This document shows, in pieces, positions 24,178-34,989 of a stretch of DNA of 64,000 nucleotides. Under the pieces are notes generated by a model, which was not told the origin of the DNA, made no database searches, and saw only the letters and a list, made by a program, of their open reading frames with translations. The DNA is from Achatina immaculata. Lineage: Eukaryota > Mollusca > Gastropoda > Stylommatophora > Achatinidae. The stretch lies in assembly GCA_009760885.1 (NCBI GenBank), contig CM019701.1:16497975-16561974 (forward strand), read 5' to 3'. The first letter of the stretch is position 1. Each line of letters begins with the position of its first letter. The position numbers and the translations under genes were made by a program.

Positions 24178-24452
24178 TATCTTTCATGTAGAAAGAATGG
24201 AAGAGAACAGACAAATGAAAATTATGTATGTACAAGAGATGAAGGAAACAATATCAAGGGAGAAGAGACCATGGGGTAAACAAAGACAGAGATGGATAGG
24301 CAACATAGAAGAGGATATAAAACAAATTGGTGTAACCAGCTGGCGAGAGAAGATTAGGAATATAGAGGAATGGAAATACGTTTTATTTGCAGAAGTGAGC
24401 CTTAATGGCTCGGAAAGCTGAGGAAGAAGAAGAAGAAGAAGAAGAAGAAGAA
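24178..24452 (+). pseudogene. LINE family D 3' end
   Basis: The frame encodes HVERMEENRQMK, then GKQRQRWIGNIEEDIKQIG, WREKIRNIEEW and a stop after SLNGSES, followed by a (GAA)n tail. This is the usual C-terminal region of an APE-type LINE, where GRPRxRW-like and W..I..D/E motifs precede the stop. It abuts the 31 bp array directly, so the frame runs on from the array. It is duplicated at 26286-26560; related tails on the minus strand lie at 28461-28565 and 63030-63110. Confidence 0.8.
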
Positions 24453-24895
24453 TTAATTTGCTATAACCCGTCTCTTTACAAGGTATGAGAACCGCTGGTA
24501 TAATCTGTTTTGTTAAAATTCAGCGAGGCGTAGCTCAGCTTCAGATTAAAATTTAATTTCATGCTTCAGAAATCCCAGACTCTCTTGGGACGGAGGATGT
24601 AAAGTGCAAACTGTCAGCCACCGCAGCAAGCCGAGTTAACAGGGTGGAACATTATCAAATGTTTAATCAGAGAATGTTGGCGTTTCTGATCCTCCACAAC
24701 TTCCAAGCGTATGTTCCCTACAGCCTACAAGACACGATGAGATCACAGCGTTTGGTGGGGAAAGGGTTTGAGTAGCTTGTTGGAAGTCTGGGGATGAAAT
24801 CAAGAAGCTCACAACACACTCCACCGCCAAATCTCTTTAGTCCAGCTGTTACCACGAGCAGTACAAAGAGTTATGGTAGGGTCTTGGTCTAGAAT
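24453..24895. other. Unique segment, duplicated downstream
   Basis: This segment of about 440 bp recurs at 26561-26997 at an offset of 2,108 bp with no difference that I noticed. No reading frame of interest is seen. Confidence 0.8.
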
Positions 24896-25143
24896 TTAGA
24901 GTCATCCCATCCATCTGTTTCTCTAGCACTTAGAGTCATCCCATCCATCTGTTTCTCTAGCACTTAGAGTCATCCCATCCATCTGTTTCTCTAGCACTTA
25001 GAGTCATCCCATCCATCTGTTTCTCTAGCACTTAGAGTCATCCCATCCATCTGTTTCTCTAGCACTTAGAGTCATCCCATCCATCTGTTTCTCTAGCACT
25101 TAGAGTCATCCCATCCATCTGTTTCTCTAGCACTTAGAGTCAC
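24896..25143. repeat. 34 bp minisatellite (short copy)
   Basis: About seven near-identical units of agtcatcccatccatctgtt followed by tctctagcacttag. The array breaks off at 25143, where sequence jumps back into the 31 bp family. This marks the duplication junction. Confidence 0.93.
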
Positions 25144-26286
25144 TTGTGGAAGTGTGCGGTGATTATCTCTTACTTTGGAAAAGGGTGTGGTGATTATCTC
25201 TTACTTTGGGGAAGGGTGTGGTGATTATATCTTACTTTGTGGAAGTGTGTAATGATTATCTCTTACTTTGGGGAAGGGTGTGTTGGTTATATCTTACTTT
25301 GGGGAAGGGTGTGTTGGTTATCTCTTACTTTGGGGAAGGGTGTGTTGGTTATCTCTTACTTTGGGGAAGGGTGTGGTGATTATCTCTTACTTTGGGGAAG
25401 GGTGTGGTGATTATATCTTACTTTGGGGAAGGGTGTGGTGATTATCTCTTACTTTGGGGAAGGGTGTGGTGATTATCTCTTACTTTGGGGAAGGGTGTGG
25501 TGATTATATCTTACTTTGGGGAAGGGTGTGGTGATTATATCTTACTTTGGGGAAGGGTGTGGTGATTATATCTTACTTTGGGGAAGGGTGTGATGATTAT
25601 CTCTTACTTTGGGGAAGGGTGTGATGATTATCTCTTACTTTGGGGAAGTGTGCGGTGATTATCTCTTACTTTGGGGAAGGGTGTGGTGATTATATCTTAC
25701 TTTGTGGAAGGGTGTGTTGGTTATATCTTACTTTGGGGAAGGGTGTGGTGATTATCTCTTACTTTGTGGAAGTGTGTGGTGATTATCTCTTACTTTGTGG
25801 AAGTGTGTGGTGATTATCTCTTACTTTGTGGAAGTGTGTGGTGATTATCTCTTACTTTGTGGAAGTGTGTGGTGATTATCTCTTACTTTGTGGAAGTGTG
25901 TGGTGATTATATCTTACTTTGTGGAAGTGTGTGGTGATTATATCTTACTTTGTGGAAGTGTGTGGTGATTATCTCTTACTTTGTGGAAGTGTGTGGTGAT
26001 TATATCTTACTTTGTGGAAGTGTGTGGTGATTATCTCTTACTTTGTGGAAGTGTGTGGTGATTATCTCTTACTTTGTGGAAGTGTGTGGTGATTATCTCT
26101 TACTTTGTGGAAGTGTGTGGTGATTATCTCTTACTTTGGAAAAGGGTGTGGTGATTATCTCTTACTTTGGGGAAGGGTGTGGTGATTATATCTTACTTTG
26201 TGGAAGGGTGTGTTGGTTATATCTTACTTTGGGGAAGGGTGTGTTGGTTATCTCTTACTTTGGGGAAGGGTGTGTTGGTTATCTCT
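25144..26286. repeat. 31 bp minisatellite, expanded second copy
   Basis: It starts with the same units as 23963-24177 and then holds about 30 additional units, including a homogeneous block of 'tgtggaagtgtgtggtgat' units at about 25760-26130. It ends with the same terminal units as copy 1. The net length gain, 930 bp, equals 30 x 31 bp. Confidence 0.95.
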
Positions 26287-26560
26287 TATATCTTTCATGT
26301 AGAAAGAATGGAAGAGAACAGACAAATGAAAATTATGTATGTACAAGAGATGAAGGAAACAATATCAAGGGAGAAGAGACCATGGGGTAAACAAAGACAG
26401 AGATGGATAGGCAACATAGAAGAGGATATAAAACAAATTGGTGTAACCAGCTGGCGAGAGAAGATTAGGAATATAGAGGAATGGAAATACGTTTTATTTG
26501 CAGAAGTGAGCCTTAATGGCTCGGAAAGCTGAGGAAGAAGAAGAAGAAGAAGAAGAAGAA
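26286..26560 (+). pseudogene. LINE family D 3' end (duplicated copy)
   Basis: The translation is identical to that of the fragment at 24178-24452, from HVERMEENRQ to the stop after NGSES. The (GAA)n tail is one triplet shorter. It was copied by segmental duplication, not by retrotransposition. Confidence 0.8.
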
Positions 26561-26998
26561 TTAATTTGCTATAACCCGTCTCTTTACAAGGTATGAGAAC
26601 CGCTGGTATAATCTGTTTTGTTAAAATTCAGCGAGGCGTAGCTCAGCTTCAGATTAAAATTTAATTTCATGCTTCAGAAATCCCAGACTCTCTTGGGACG
26701 GAGGATGTAAAGTGCAAACTGTCAGCCACCGCAGCAAGCCGAGTTAACAGGGTGGAACATTATCAAATGTTTAATCAGAGAATGTTGGCGTTTCTGATCC
26801 TCCACAACTTCCAAGCGTATGTTCCCTACAGCCTACAAGACACGATGAGATCACAGCGTTTGGTGGGGAAAGGGTTTGAGTAGCTTGTTGGAAGTCTGGG
26901 GATGAAATCAAGAAGCTCACAACACACTCCACCGCCAAATCTCTTTAGTCCAGCTGTTACCACGAGCAGTACAAAGAGTTATGGTAGGGTCTTGGTCT
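26561..26998. other. Second copy of unique segment
   Basis: This repeats 24453-24895 and leads into the longer 34 bp array. No gene is seen. Confidence 0.8.
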
Positions 26999-28112
26999 AG
27001 AATTTAGAGTCATCCCATCCATCTGGTTCTCTAGCACTTAGAGTCATCCCATCCATCTGTTTCTCTAGCACCTAGAGTCATCCCATTCATCTGGTTCTCT
27101 AGTACTTAGAGTCATCCCATCCATCTGTTTCTCTAGCACTTAATCATCCCATCCATCTGTTTCTCTAGCATTTAGAGTCATCCCATTCATCTGTTTCTCT
27201 AGCACCTAGAGTCATCCCATCCATCTGGTTCTTTAGCACTTAGAGTCATCTCATCCATCTGCTTCTCTCGCATTTAGAGTAATCTCATTCATCTGTTTCT
27301 CTAGCACTTGGAGTCATCTCATCCATCTGTTTCTCTAGCACTTAGAGTCATCCCATTCGTCTGTTTCTCTAGCACTTAGATTCACCCCATCCATCTGTGT
27401 CTCTAGCACTTAGAATCATCCCATCCATCTGTTTCTCTAACACCTACAATCATCCCATCCATCTGGTTCTCTAGCGCCCACAATCATAACATCCATCTGT
27501 TTCTCTAGCACTTAATCATTCCATCCATCTGTTTCTCTAGCACTTAATCATTCCATCCATCTGTTTCTCTAGCACTTAGAGTCATCCCATCGATCTGTTT
27601 CTCTAGCACTTTGAGTCATCCCATTCATCTGTTTTTCTAGCACTTAGAGTCATCACATTCATCTGTTTCTCTAGCACGTAGAGTCATCCCATTCATCTGT
27701 TTCTCTAGCACTTAGAGTTATCCCATCCATCTGTTTCTCTAGCTCCCACAATCATCCCAACCATCTGGTTCTCAAGCACTTAGAGTCATCATCCCATCCA
27801 TCTGTTTCTCTAGCACTTAGAGTCATCCCATTCATCTGTTTTTCTAGCACTTAGAGTCATCCTATTCATCTGGTTCTCTAGCACGTAGAATCATCCCATC
27901 CATCTGTTTCTCTAGCACTTAGAGTCATCCCATTCATCTATTTCTCTAGCATTTAGAGTCATCCCATCCATTGGTTTTTCTAGCACTTAGAGTCATCCCA
28001 TCCATCTGGTTCTCTAGCACTTAGAGTCATCCCATTCATCTGTTTCTCTAGCAGTTAGAGTCATCCCATCCATCTGTTTCTCTAGCACTCAAGGTCATCC
28101 CATCCATCTGGC
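26999..28112. repeat. 34 bp minisatellite, long degenerate array
   Basis: About 32 units of the agtcatcccatccatctgtt type carry many substitutions ('attcatctg', 'ggttctc', 'cctagag', 'cacaatc'). The unit is the same as at 24896-25143, where the copies are uniform. The diverged array is therefore probably ancestral, and the short uniform one locally homogenised. Confidence 0.93.
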
Positions 28113-28164
28113 TCGGTCATCTTTTTTTTCTCGAAGCATTATGTAGGTCGGTTACTTTTATCTG

Positions 28165-28435
28165 TCCTTCTCTATGAAGATAAGTATATGTCAGTCTCTG
28201 TGAATATAATTATCTGTTAGTCTCTGTGAAGATAAGCATCTGTCAGTCTCTGTGAAGATAAGTATCTGTCAGTCTCTATGAAGTTAAGTATCTGTCATTC
28301 TCTCTGAAGATAAATATCTGTCAGTCTCTGTGAAGTTAAGTATCTGTCAGTCTCTGTGAAGTTAAGTATCTGTCAGTCTCTATGAAGTTAAGTATCTGTC
28401 AGTCTCTATGAAGTTAAGTATCTGTCAGTCATAAA
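28165..28435. repeat. 26 bp minisatellite, about 10 copies
   Basis: Units are agtctctgtgaagataagta plus tctgtc, with 'aagttaag' variants. Confidence 0.9.
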
Positions 28436-28460
28436 GTACTTACCGAGTGTCGTTAGATCT

Positions 28461-28565
28461 TTTCATTATCTTCTTCTTCTTGATCTAAGGCTCATTGTTG
28501 CAGATAAAGTTCGCCTCCATTCTTCTCTAATCCTAATCTTCTCTCTCAAGTTGGTTGTAACAGAA
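28461..28565 (-). pseudogene. LINE family D tail fragment
   Basis: On the minus strand it reads gagagagaagattaggatta, then gaatggaggcgaac, 'caatgagcctta' and a (GAA)n tail. It aligns with the 3' end of 24340-24452. Confidence 0.7.
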
Positions 28566-28679
28566 TGTACCATGTAAAATTTGGTGCTTGGTTGCTTATT
28601 TATTTCATGTTATCTCAATTGTTAATGACTTTAATTCTTATCTTTATCTTTCTTCTTTGCTATCATTGTAGGAGGTTCC

Positions 28680-29372
28680 CTTTCTCTTGGTGCTTATGGC
28701 TTAAATCACTTCTTATATCCTTCCCGTGCCGTTAAACATCACATTGGGGTCGCAAGGTAGCTCGCCAATTTTTCCTGTTTTCGGCGAGTCTTTCAACCTC
28801 ATCAAGGGATTTTATTCCTATTAATTTCATCTCTCTTAACAATGTCATCTTTAGAGTTTCACGTGGTCTGCCTCTTTTTGTTTGGCCTGTTGTGTTCCAC
28901 TTGATAGCTTGTTTTTGGGATTCTCTGATCATTTCTTCTCATCACGTGACCAACATATGTCCATCTCCTTTTCCTGATCACCCATGAGACTGGTTGTTCA
29001 GTCATCTGTCTTATCTCTGCATTGTTCTTTAATTCGTTCCACCTGATGGCGAGTATTTTCCATAAGCATTTGTTTTCCAAAGAGTCTAATTTCTTCTCTG
29101 TGTCTTTAGTTGTTTTCTAGTTTTCGCATGCATAAATGAGGGTGGATATTACATTTGAATTGAACAGTCCTAACTTGGTTTTTGTGCTTATAACTTTTGA
29201 ATGCCATATGTTCTCAAGATTCTTGAAGATCGATGCTGCTTTTGCAATTCCAATTCTAACTTCCTTTCTGGTGTCACCATCCTGGTCTATGTAGCTGCCA
29301 AGGTATGCAAAATGATTGACTTCTTCAATATCGGTCCCTTCTACTTGTATTTTATGGCTTAAATCACTGGCT
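28680..29372 (-). pseudogene. LINE family B 3' half fragment
   Basis: The minus-strand translation matches the nearly full LINE at 46690-49830: a YLGSYIDQDGDT-like segment near 29290, then WRTYVGHVMRRNDQRIPKTS, then a frameshift to GRPRETLKMTLLREMKLIG and SLDEVERLAENRKNWRA, with the stop near 28735. It includes the post-RT region and C-terminus only. The conserved 3' untranslated phrase 'cggcacgggaaggat' is present at about 28719-28733. Confidence 0.85.
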
Positions 29373-29462
29373 GTTATTTAATCAGTTCAGTGCCCAATGT
29401 AGTACAGCTGTACGTGGAACAACTCTCAAAACTGCACACCTCCAGGTTCTTGCCCTTTCAGG

Positions 29463-30908
29463 TGTGGTGCCTAGTCAGCCACCCTAGATGGTGCCTAGTC
29501 AGCCACCCTAGATGGTGTCTACTCAGCCACCCTAGATGGTGTCTAGTCAGCCACCCTAGATGGTGCCTAGTCAGCCACCCTAGATGGTGTCTAGTCAGCC
29601 ACCCTAGATGGTGCCTAGTCAGCCACCCTAGATGGTGCCTAGTCAGCCACCCTAGATGGTGCCTACTCAGCCACCCTAGATGGTGTCTAGTCAGCCACCC
29701 TAGATGGTGCCTAGTCAGCCACCCTAGATGGTGTCTAGTCAGCCACCCTAGATGGTGTCTAGTCAGCCACCCTAGATGGTGCCTACTCAGCCACCCTAGA
29801 TGGTGTCTAGTCAGCCACCCTAGATGGTGCCTACTCAGCCACCCTAGATGGTGTCTAGTCAGCCACCCTAGATGGTGTCTAGTCAGCCACCCTAGATGGT
29901 GTCTGGTCAGCCACCCTAGATGGTGTCTGGTCAGCCACCCTAGATGGTGCCTGGTCAGCCACCCTAGATGGTGCCTAGTCAGCCACCCTAGATGGTGCCT
30001 AGTCAGCCACCCTAGATGGTGTCTAGTCAGCCACCCTAGATGGTGCCTAGTCAGCCACCCTAGATGGTGTCTAGTCAGCCACCCTAGATGGTGCCTAGTC
30101 AGCCACCCTAGATGGTGCCTAGTCAGCCACCCTAGATGGTGCCTACTCAGCCACCCTAGTTGGTGCCTAGTCAGCCACCCTAGATGGTGCCTACTCAGCC
30201 ACCCTAGATGGTGTCTAGTCAGCCACCCTAGATGGTGCCTAGTCAGCCACCCTAGATGGTGCCTAGTCAGCCACCCTAGATGGTGTCTAGTCAGCCACCC
30301 TAGATGGTGCCTAGTCAGCCACCCTAGATGGTGTCTAGTCAGCCACCCTAGATGGTGCCTAGTCAGCCACCCTAGATGGTGCCTAGTCAGCCACCCTAGA
30401 TGGTGCCTACTCAGCCACCCTAGTTGGTGCCTAGTCAGCCACCCTAGATGGTGCCTACTCAGCCACCCTAGATGGTGTCTAGTCAGCCACCCTAGATGGT
30501 GCCTAGTCAGCCACCCTAGATGGTGTCTAGTCAGCCACCCTAGATGGTGTCTAGTCAGCCACCCTAGATGGTGCCTAGTCAGCCAGCCTAGATGGTGCCT
30601 AGTCAGCCACCCTAGATGGTGCCTAGTCAGCCACCCTAGATGGTGCCTAGTCAGCCAGCCTAGATGGTGCCTACTCAGCCAGCCTAGATGGTGCCTAGTC
30701 AGCCAGCCTAGATGGTGCCTAGTCAGCCACCCTAGATGGTGCCTAGTCAGCCACCCTAGATGGTGCCTAGTCAGCCAGCCTAGATGGTGCCTAGTCAGCC
30801 ACCCTAGATGGTGCCTAGTCAGCCACCCTAGATGGTGCCTAGTCAGCCAGCCTAGATGGTGCCTACTCAGCCAGCCTAGATGGTGCCTACTCAGCCACCC
30901 TAGATGAG
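29463..30908. repeat. 24 bp minisatellite, about 60 copies
   Basis: Units are tggtgcctagtcagccaccc plus taga. Variants (tgtctagtc, tgcctactc, tgtctggtc, cagcctaga) form repeated multi-unit patterns; the block around 30140-30180 recurs at about 30400-30440. The eight-codon period keeps a 505-codon frame open (WCLVSHPR repeated). There is no start context or neighbouring coding sequence to support a gene. Confidence 0.97.
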
Positions 30909-30979
30909 CTTGCTGCCAGGAAAGAATTCACCGTCTCACTCAGCATTTTCTCACCAACAATGCACGAGTTCGCACACAC

Positions 30980-31046
30980 AAAACACTTAGAAAACACTTA
31001 GAAAACACTTAGAAAACACTTAGAAAACACTTAGAAAACACTTAGT
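30980..31046. repeat. 11 bp short tandem repeat
   Basis: Five to six copies of aaaacacttag. Confidence 0.9.
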
Positions 31047-31237
31047 AGTGTTCACGAGTCAAAATGAAAGCATTTACCTGGTAATGAACACGATAATGAA
31101 AATCTCTGTGATTAAATTACACATCACAAATCCTAATCTTAAATGGAAATCATTAAACATGTATCTCGCCTTACAGTTACAGTACCCTACATGCGACTTA
31201 CGACAACTAACATGTATCACTTACAACATGAGGCGGC

Positions 31238-31525
31238 GAGGCAGAACATCGTAGGTTCATGGCAGAACATCGTAGGTTCATGGCAGAACATCGTAGGTTC
31301 ATGGCAGAACATCGTAGGTTCATGGCAGAACATCGTAGGTTCATGGCAGAACATCGTAGGTTCATGGCAGAACATCGTAGGTTCATGGCAGAACATCGTA
31401 GGTTCATGGCAGAACATCGTAGGTTCATGGCAGAACATCGTAGGTTCATGGCAGAACATCGTAGGTTCATGGCAGAACATCGTAGGTTCATGGCAGAACA
31501 TCGTAGGTTCATGGCAGAACATTCA
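31238..31525. repeat. 21 bp minisatellite, about 14 copies
   Basis: The identical units are catcgtaggttcatggcaga plus a. The seven-codon period leaves frames open on both strands. The copies show no divergence, so the array is young. Confidence 0.96.
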
Positions 31526-31699
31526 CGTATTCCACAACACAGTATCAGAAGCTTCATTGTTTACATTCAGATCTTGCACGATCACATGCTCGCCCATGCT
31601 ACCCCGCCATATGCCTCCGAACAACTGATCTGACTGGTTTTACTTTTCCCTACACACCGCGACAGCTAGAGAATGTTTATTCTGTTCCATGGCGACACC

Positions 31700-31985
31700 A
31701 ATTTCCTTTACATCGTCTTCTGTTTTGTGTTTTCATCTCTGTCTTGGTCTGCCCCTTGATCTTGTTTCCTTCCATCTGCTAATTCCTTAACTGCCTCTTG
31801 TCTGTGCAAGGTTCTTATATCCCGTGTTCCAAATCTCGTATTTTTGATGTTCCAATGTCGTAATCCATTTTTATTCGTCCAGTTTCGAGGCTTCTTTGTC
31901 TGGTCCGTAACACTGATCTTTTTTGGCGGAGATGGGGTCGTTGGTCCCATCCTCCAACCCCCAAGCTGGAGGATCAGAATCTTTT
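31700..31985 (-). pseudogene. LINE 5' end fragment (endonuclease start)
   Basis: The minus-strand frame starts MGPTTPSPPKK and continues to NTRFGTRDIRTLHRQEAVKE. This matches the start of the APE endonuclease domain in LINE proteins (usual form F-T-W-N-V/I-R-T-L). W is replaced, and the frame soon degenerates. Only the first part of the element is present, so it is an unusual 5' remnant, unlike the common 5'-truncated LINE copies. Confidence 0.65.
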
Positions 31986-32336
31986 CATAGTTTCTTAAAT
32001 ATATTTTTTAGATTTCCGACAGGCTGAAGCGCCCTCTTTTTGCGAACAGACGTCACGAATCTACACGTCCATGTCTGAATAACAGATCAGCAATGACTAC
32101 TGGGCGCTCTTACAAGAGCGCTTGCCTTCATGCCACAATAGCTCATCAGTGATTCCGCTCGGTGGAAAGTTATTTAATAGTTCTTGGGATTACAGCGAAG
32201 TCCATGTCTGAAACAGGCTGAACATTGTGAGAACGTTCTGGTGTATGTTTACAATACTGGGTTATTTTTGTATGTCACTAAACTAGACTTTCCAGAGCCT
32301 TCTGTCAGAGTTGATCTATCAGCTATGCCAAGCTAT
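31986..32336. other. Non-genic spacer
   Basis: No supported gene or repeat. A short plus-strand frame runs into the next array. Confidence 0.4.
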
Positions 32337-32625
32337 CGTATCCATGTCACACACAAGCATGTCAACATCTTTCATTATATCACATCCACGTTACACACAA
32401 ACATGTCAACATCTTTCATTATATCACATCCACATTACACACAAACATGTCAACATCTTTCATTATATCACATCCACATTACACACAAACAAGTCAACAG
32501 TTTTCATTATATCACATCCACATTACACACAAACATGTCAACATCTTTCATTATATCACATCCACATTACACACAAACATATCAACATCGTTCATGACAT
32601 CACAACCACATTATAGACTAACATA
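32337..32625. repeat. 44 bp minisatellite, about 6.5 copies
   Basis: Units are atcacatccacattacacac followed by aaacatgtcaacatctttcattat, with a few substitutions. Confidence 0.93.
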
Positions 32626-32759
32626 TCTTTTCGATGTCTCGTTTAAAATATATCCACCATCTCCAGTTGCTTGATTTAAGTCACGGAACAGAAGTTTCAT
32701 CTGATGAAGTGCTGGCTAGCAAGATGTCGAAAGAAAGACCGGAGAAATCTTGTCTTCTG

Positions 32760-33725
32760 AGAGCCCTCTGTCGCTGTATTTGGCGGAACATAATTTAAGA
32801 GCGACCACCCCTGGCCCGTCAGGTCACACGTGGTGCATGCTGAACGTTCTACAGATATGGAGAATATCTACCAATAAGGACGTGTCCAAATAAGTGAGTG
32901 CGAACCATTTGGCGACAGACACGGAGAGCGAGGTGGAGTAGTGAGTGACATCACTATCCTTATAAAATAGCTCACATGCTCAGAGAAGGGATCGTCACGT
33001 GACTAGGAGGTACCTTACAAGTTCTAAATCCCTGCTGCCTTGTGGGTAGGGTAAAGTCGAAAGGCTAGCGGAGTGACCGTAGGCAAACTTTCACAAGGCA
33101 ACGAGAGATGACTGTCGTCATTACCAAGAATAGCCATGTAGATGTACCGTGGGTCATAAAAAAGAAACAGATCGATGCAGAGATCACTAGAAGCAACAGA
33201 TCGATGCAGAGATTACTAGAAACAACAGATCCATGCAGAGATTACTAGAGGCAACAGATCAATGCAGAGATCAACAGAGGCAACAGATCGATGCAGAGAT
33301 TACTAGAGGCAACAAATCGATGTAGAGATTACTAGAGGCAACAGATATGTGGTTTCTTAGAAGAATGTTAAGTGTACAATGGGAGATTAAGATGGCAAAC
33401 ATGGAATGTCTAAGAAAAACAAATGTAGAAAGTAGCCTAATTAAATCCATACGAAAAGAACAGTCATCATTCACTGGACATAAAATGAGATGGGTAGGGT
33501 TGACAATATTACAGCAGGAAAGGTAAATGGGAAGAGAGGCAGAGGAAGGTCAAGAGAAAAAAAATCATAGGTAGTCTAACGCAATAGATCAATAAAAAGC
33601 CATCAAGGACTGAAATCTCTAGAGAAGCAATACCACTAACCGTACCGGTACGGCACCACTGATGACGAGGACATAGATCTATAGAGAAACATGACTACTA
33701 ACCGTACAGGCACGGCACCACTGAT
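32760..33725 (+). mobile_element. Internally deleted LINE family C copy
   Basis: The left part (about 32890-33130) matches the 5' untranslated region of the LINE at 50150-53385: 'ctgccttg.gggtagg', 'aaaggctagcggag' and 'aaggcaacg.gaga' occur in the same order. The right part (33345-33720) matches its 3' end: MWFLRRML, then EQSSFTGHKMRW, the GKR-RGRSREK region and the 'cggcaccactgatgatgaag' tail. All endonuclease and most reverse transcriptase sequence is absent. A tandem repeat (33170-33345) occupies the deletion point. Confidence 0.75.
33170..33345. repeat. ~29 bp repeat inside the deleted LINE
   Basis: Six units of acagatcgatgcagagatta followed by ctagaggca. The end of the unit merges with LINE sequence (gaggcaacagatatgtggtt), so it probably arose at the deletion breakpoint. 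Confidence 0.85.
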
Positions 33726-34910
33726 GATGAAGAATTTAAGAGCAAATATGCCAGAATGACCTGAAGTCTCCGCTGTTGACGAGATTCTTCAGCGTGACTG
33801 GAGTGGGGCTCCTCCCGGCCAGTGAAGAAAGGTGCGAATGGGGTTGCCTGCCATGCGCCACTGTGGAAAAGGTGAAAGAAATGATTAAGTGAAGTAATCA
33901 GTAGTCTCGAAGTCAGGACTGCTCAAATCATGGCATCTCTGCTCTGGAGGTTGGCCACGTCCTATGTGCACTCATACCAGGCAAATTGTCTGAACCGGCT
34001 TAACCCAGGGGTTAAGACACTGCTGGCGAGATTCTTCGGATGCCGCGCGTAGAGTGAAACTCCTCCTGGCCAATGAATAAAATGCGAAAAAGCAATTAGG
34101 GTTGCCATGCGGCGCTGATGTGAAAATGTGATGGAAAGGATAAAGTTAAGCTTAATCGATATGTCCAGTAGTCTCGCGGTGAGAGCTACTCGTACCACGG
34201 CACCTCTGCTCTAGAGTCAGCCACGTCCGATATACACCCATACTGGTGAAATATGCCTAAACCGGCTTAAACCAAGGGTGAAACTTGATGGCTACTCATG
34301 TCACGGTACCTCCGCTCTAGAGGTCGGTCACGTCCTGAACACGCCCATACTAGGATAATACGCCTAAACCGGCTCAACCCAGGAGTGAAACTGAATAGTG
34401 ATGAGGATTCGTCCTCCTGGACAAAAGCTCTATCCTGGTCACAACTAGGAAGGGTAGCGGCCATGACCACAAAATGCTGACGTCGGAGACACTGGACCAA
34501 TGCAGTCTAGATGGGCAACCACCTCTCACCTGGCGGGGATACACAGGTATCCCAAAACACGTCGAGGTTTTCCGGTAAGAAAGTCCAACTCTAGGCTAGA
34601 TGGGCAACCACCTCTCACCCAGCGGGGATATACTGATATCCAAAACACGCCGAGGTTTTCCCGTGAGAAAGTCCAACCCTTAGACTAAACTGGTGCAACG
34701 AAAACCACGGTTCACGCAATCCCGCTTCTGAGATCCACCGAGAATACAGGTTCAAGCCCTGCGATACTCTGAACCTTTTGTGGTCCTCTCGTGGATCTCG
34801 TGTGGTCCTTTCGGGGACCACGGGACCTATCTAGGATCACAGGAGTAAAATCAGCAGAATCAGGGGGCAATTTTGGCGGTAGAAGCGAACGAAGAAGAAA
34901 ACCTGAACTC
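33726..34910. repeat. GC-richer block with internal duplications
   Basis: Three kinds of block are repeated. A block with 'gcgagattcttc', 'ctcctcctggcca' and 'gttgccatgcggcgc' occurs near 33778 and 34024. A block with 'cacctctgctctagag', 'cacgtcc' and 'taaaccggcttaaccc' occurs near 33930, 34198 and 34300. A block with 'gatgggcaaccacctctcac' occurs at 34508 and 34600. The layout suggests a transposon untranslated region or an ancient complex repeat, and I see no protein. Confidence 0.7.
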
Positions 34911-34989
34911 TGTCAACATTTCTTAAGATAAAAAGACTTCAAAAATAAAAGAAGAAAAACAACGAGGAAGTAACGAGCAAATAAAACAG

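Larger units (their letters stand above)
23963..25143. repeat. 1,181 bp tandem duplication, copy 1
   Basis: The segment holds the last 31 bp units, the LINE tail, the unique segment and the 34 bp array. It restarts at 25144 at an offset of 1,181 bp (for example aaaagggtgtgg at 23998 and 25179). Downstream of the 31 bp array the offset becomes 2,111 bp, then 2,108 bp after loss of one GAA unit. Confidence 0.88.

Noticed and set aside
24056..24421. Gene fusing a glycine-rich repeat with a basic domain (also 26167-26532)
   Set aside because: The N-terminal part is the 31 bp array and the C-terminal part is a LINE 3' end that happens to be in frame.
29463..30908. Centromeric satellite
   Set aside because: A 24 bp unit over only 1.4 kb, surrounded by unrelated arrays and LINEs, fits a minisatellite better.
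34802..34821. gtggtcc/ggaccac hairpin as a terminator or regulatory RNA
   Set aside because: A single 7 bp stem in a repeat-rich block is expected by chance in 64 kb and has no partner feature.
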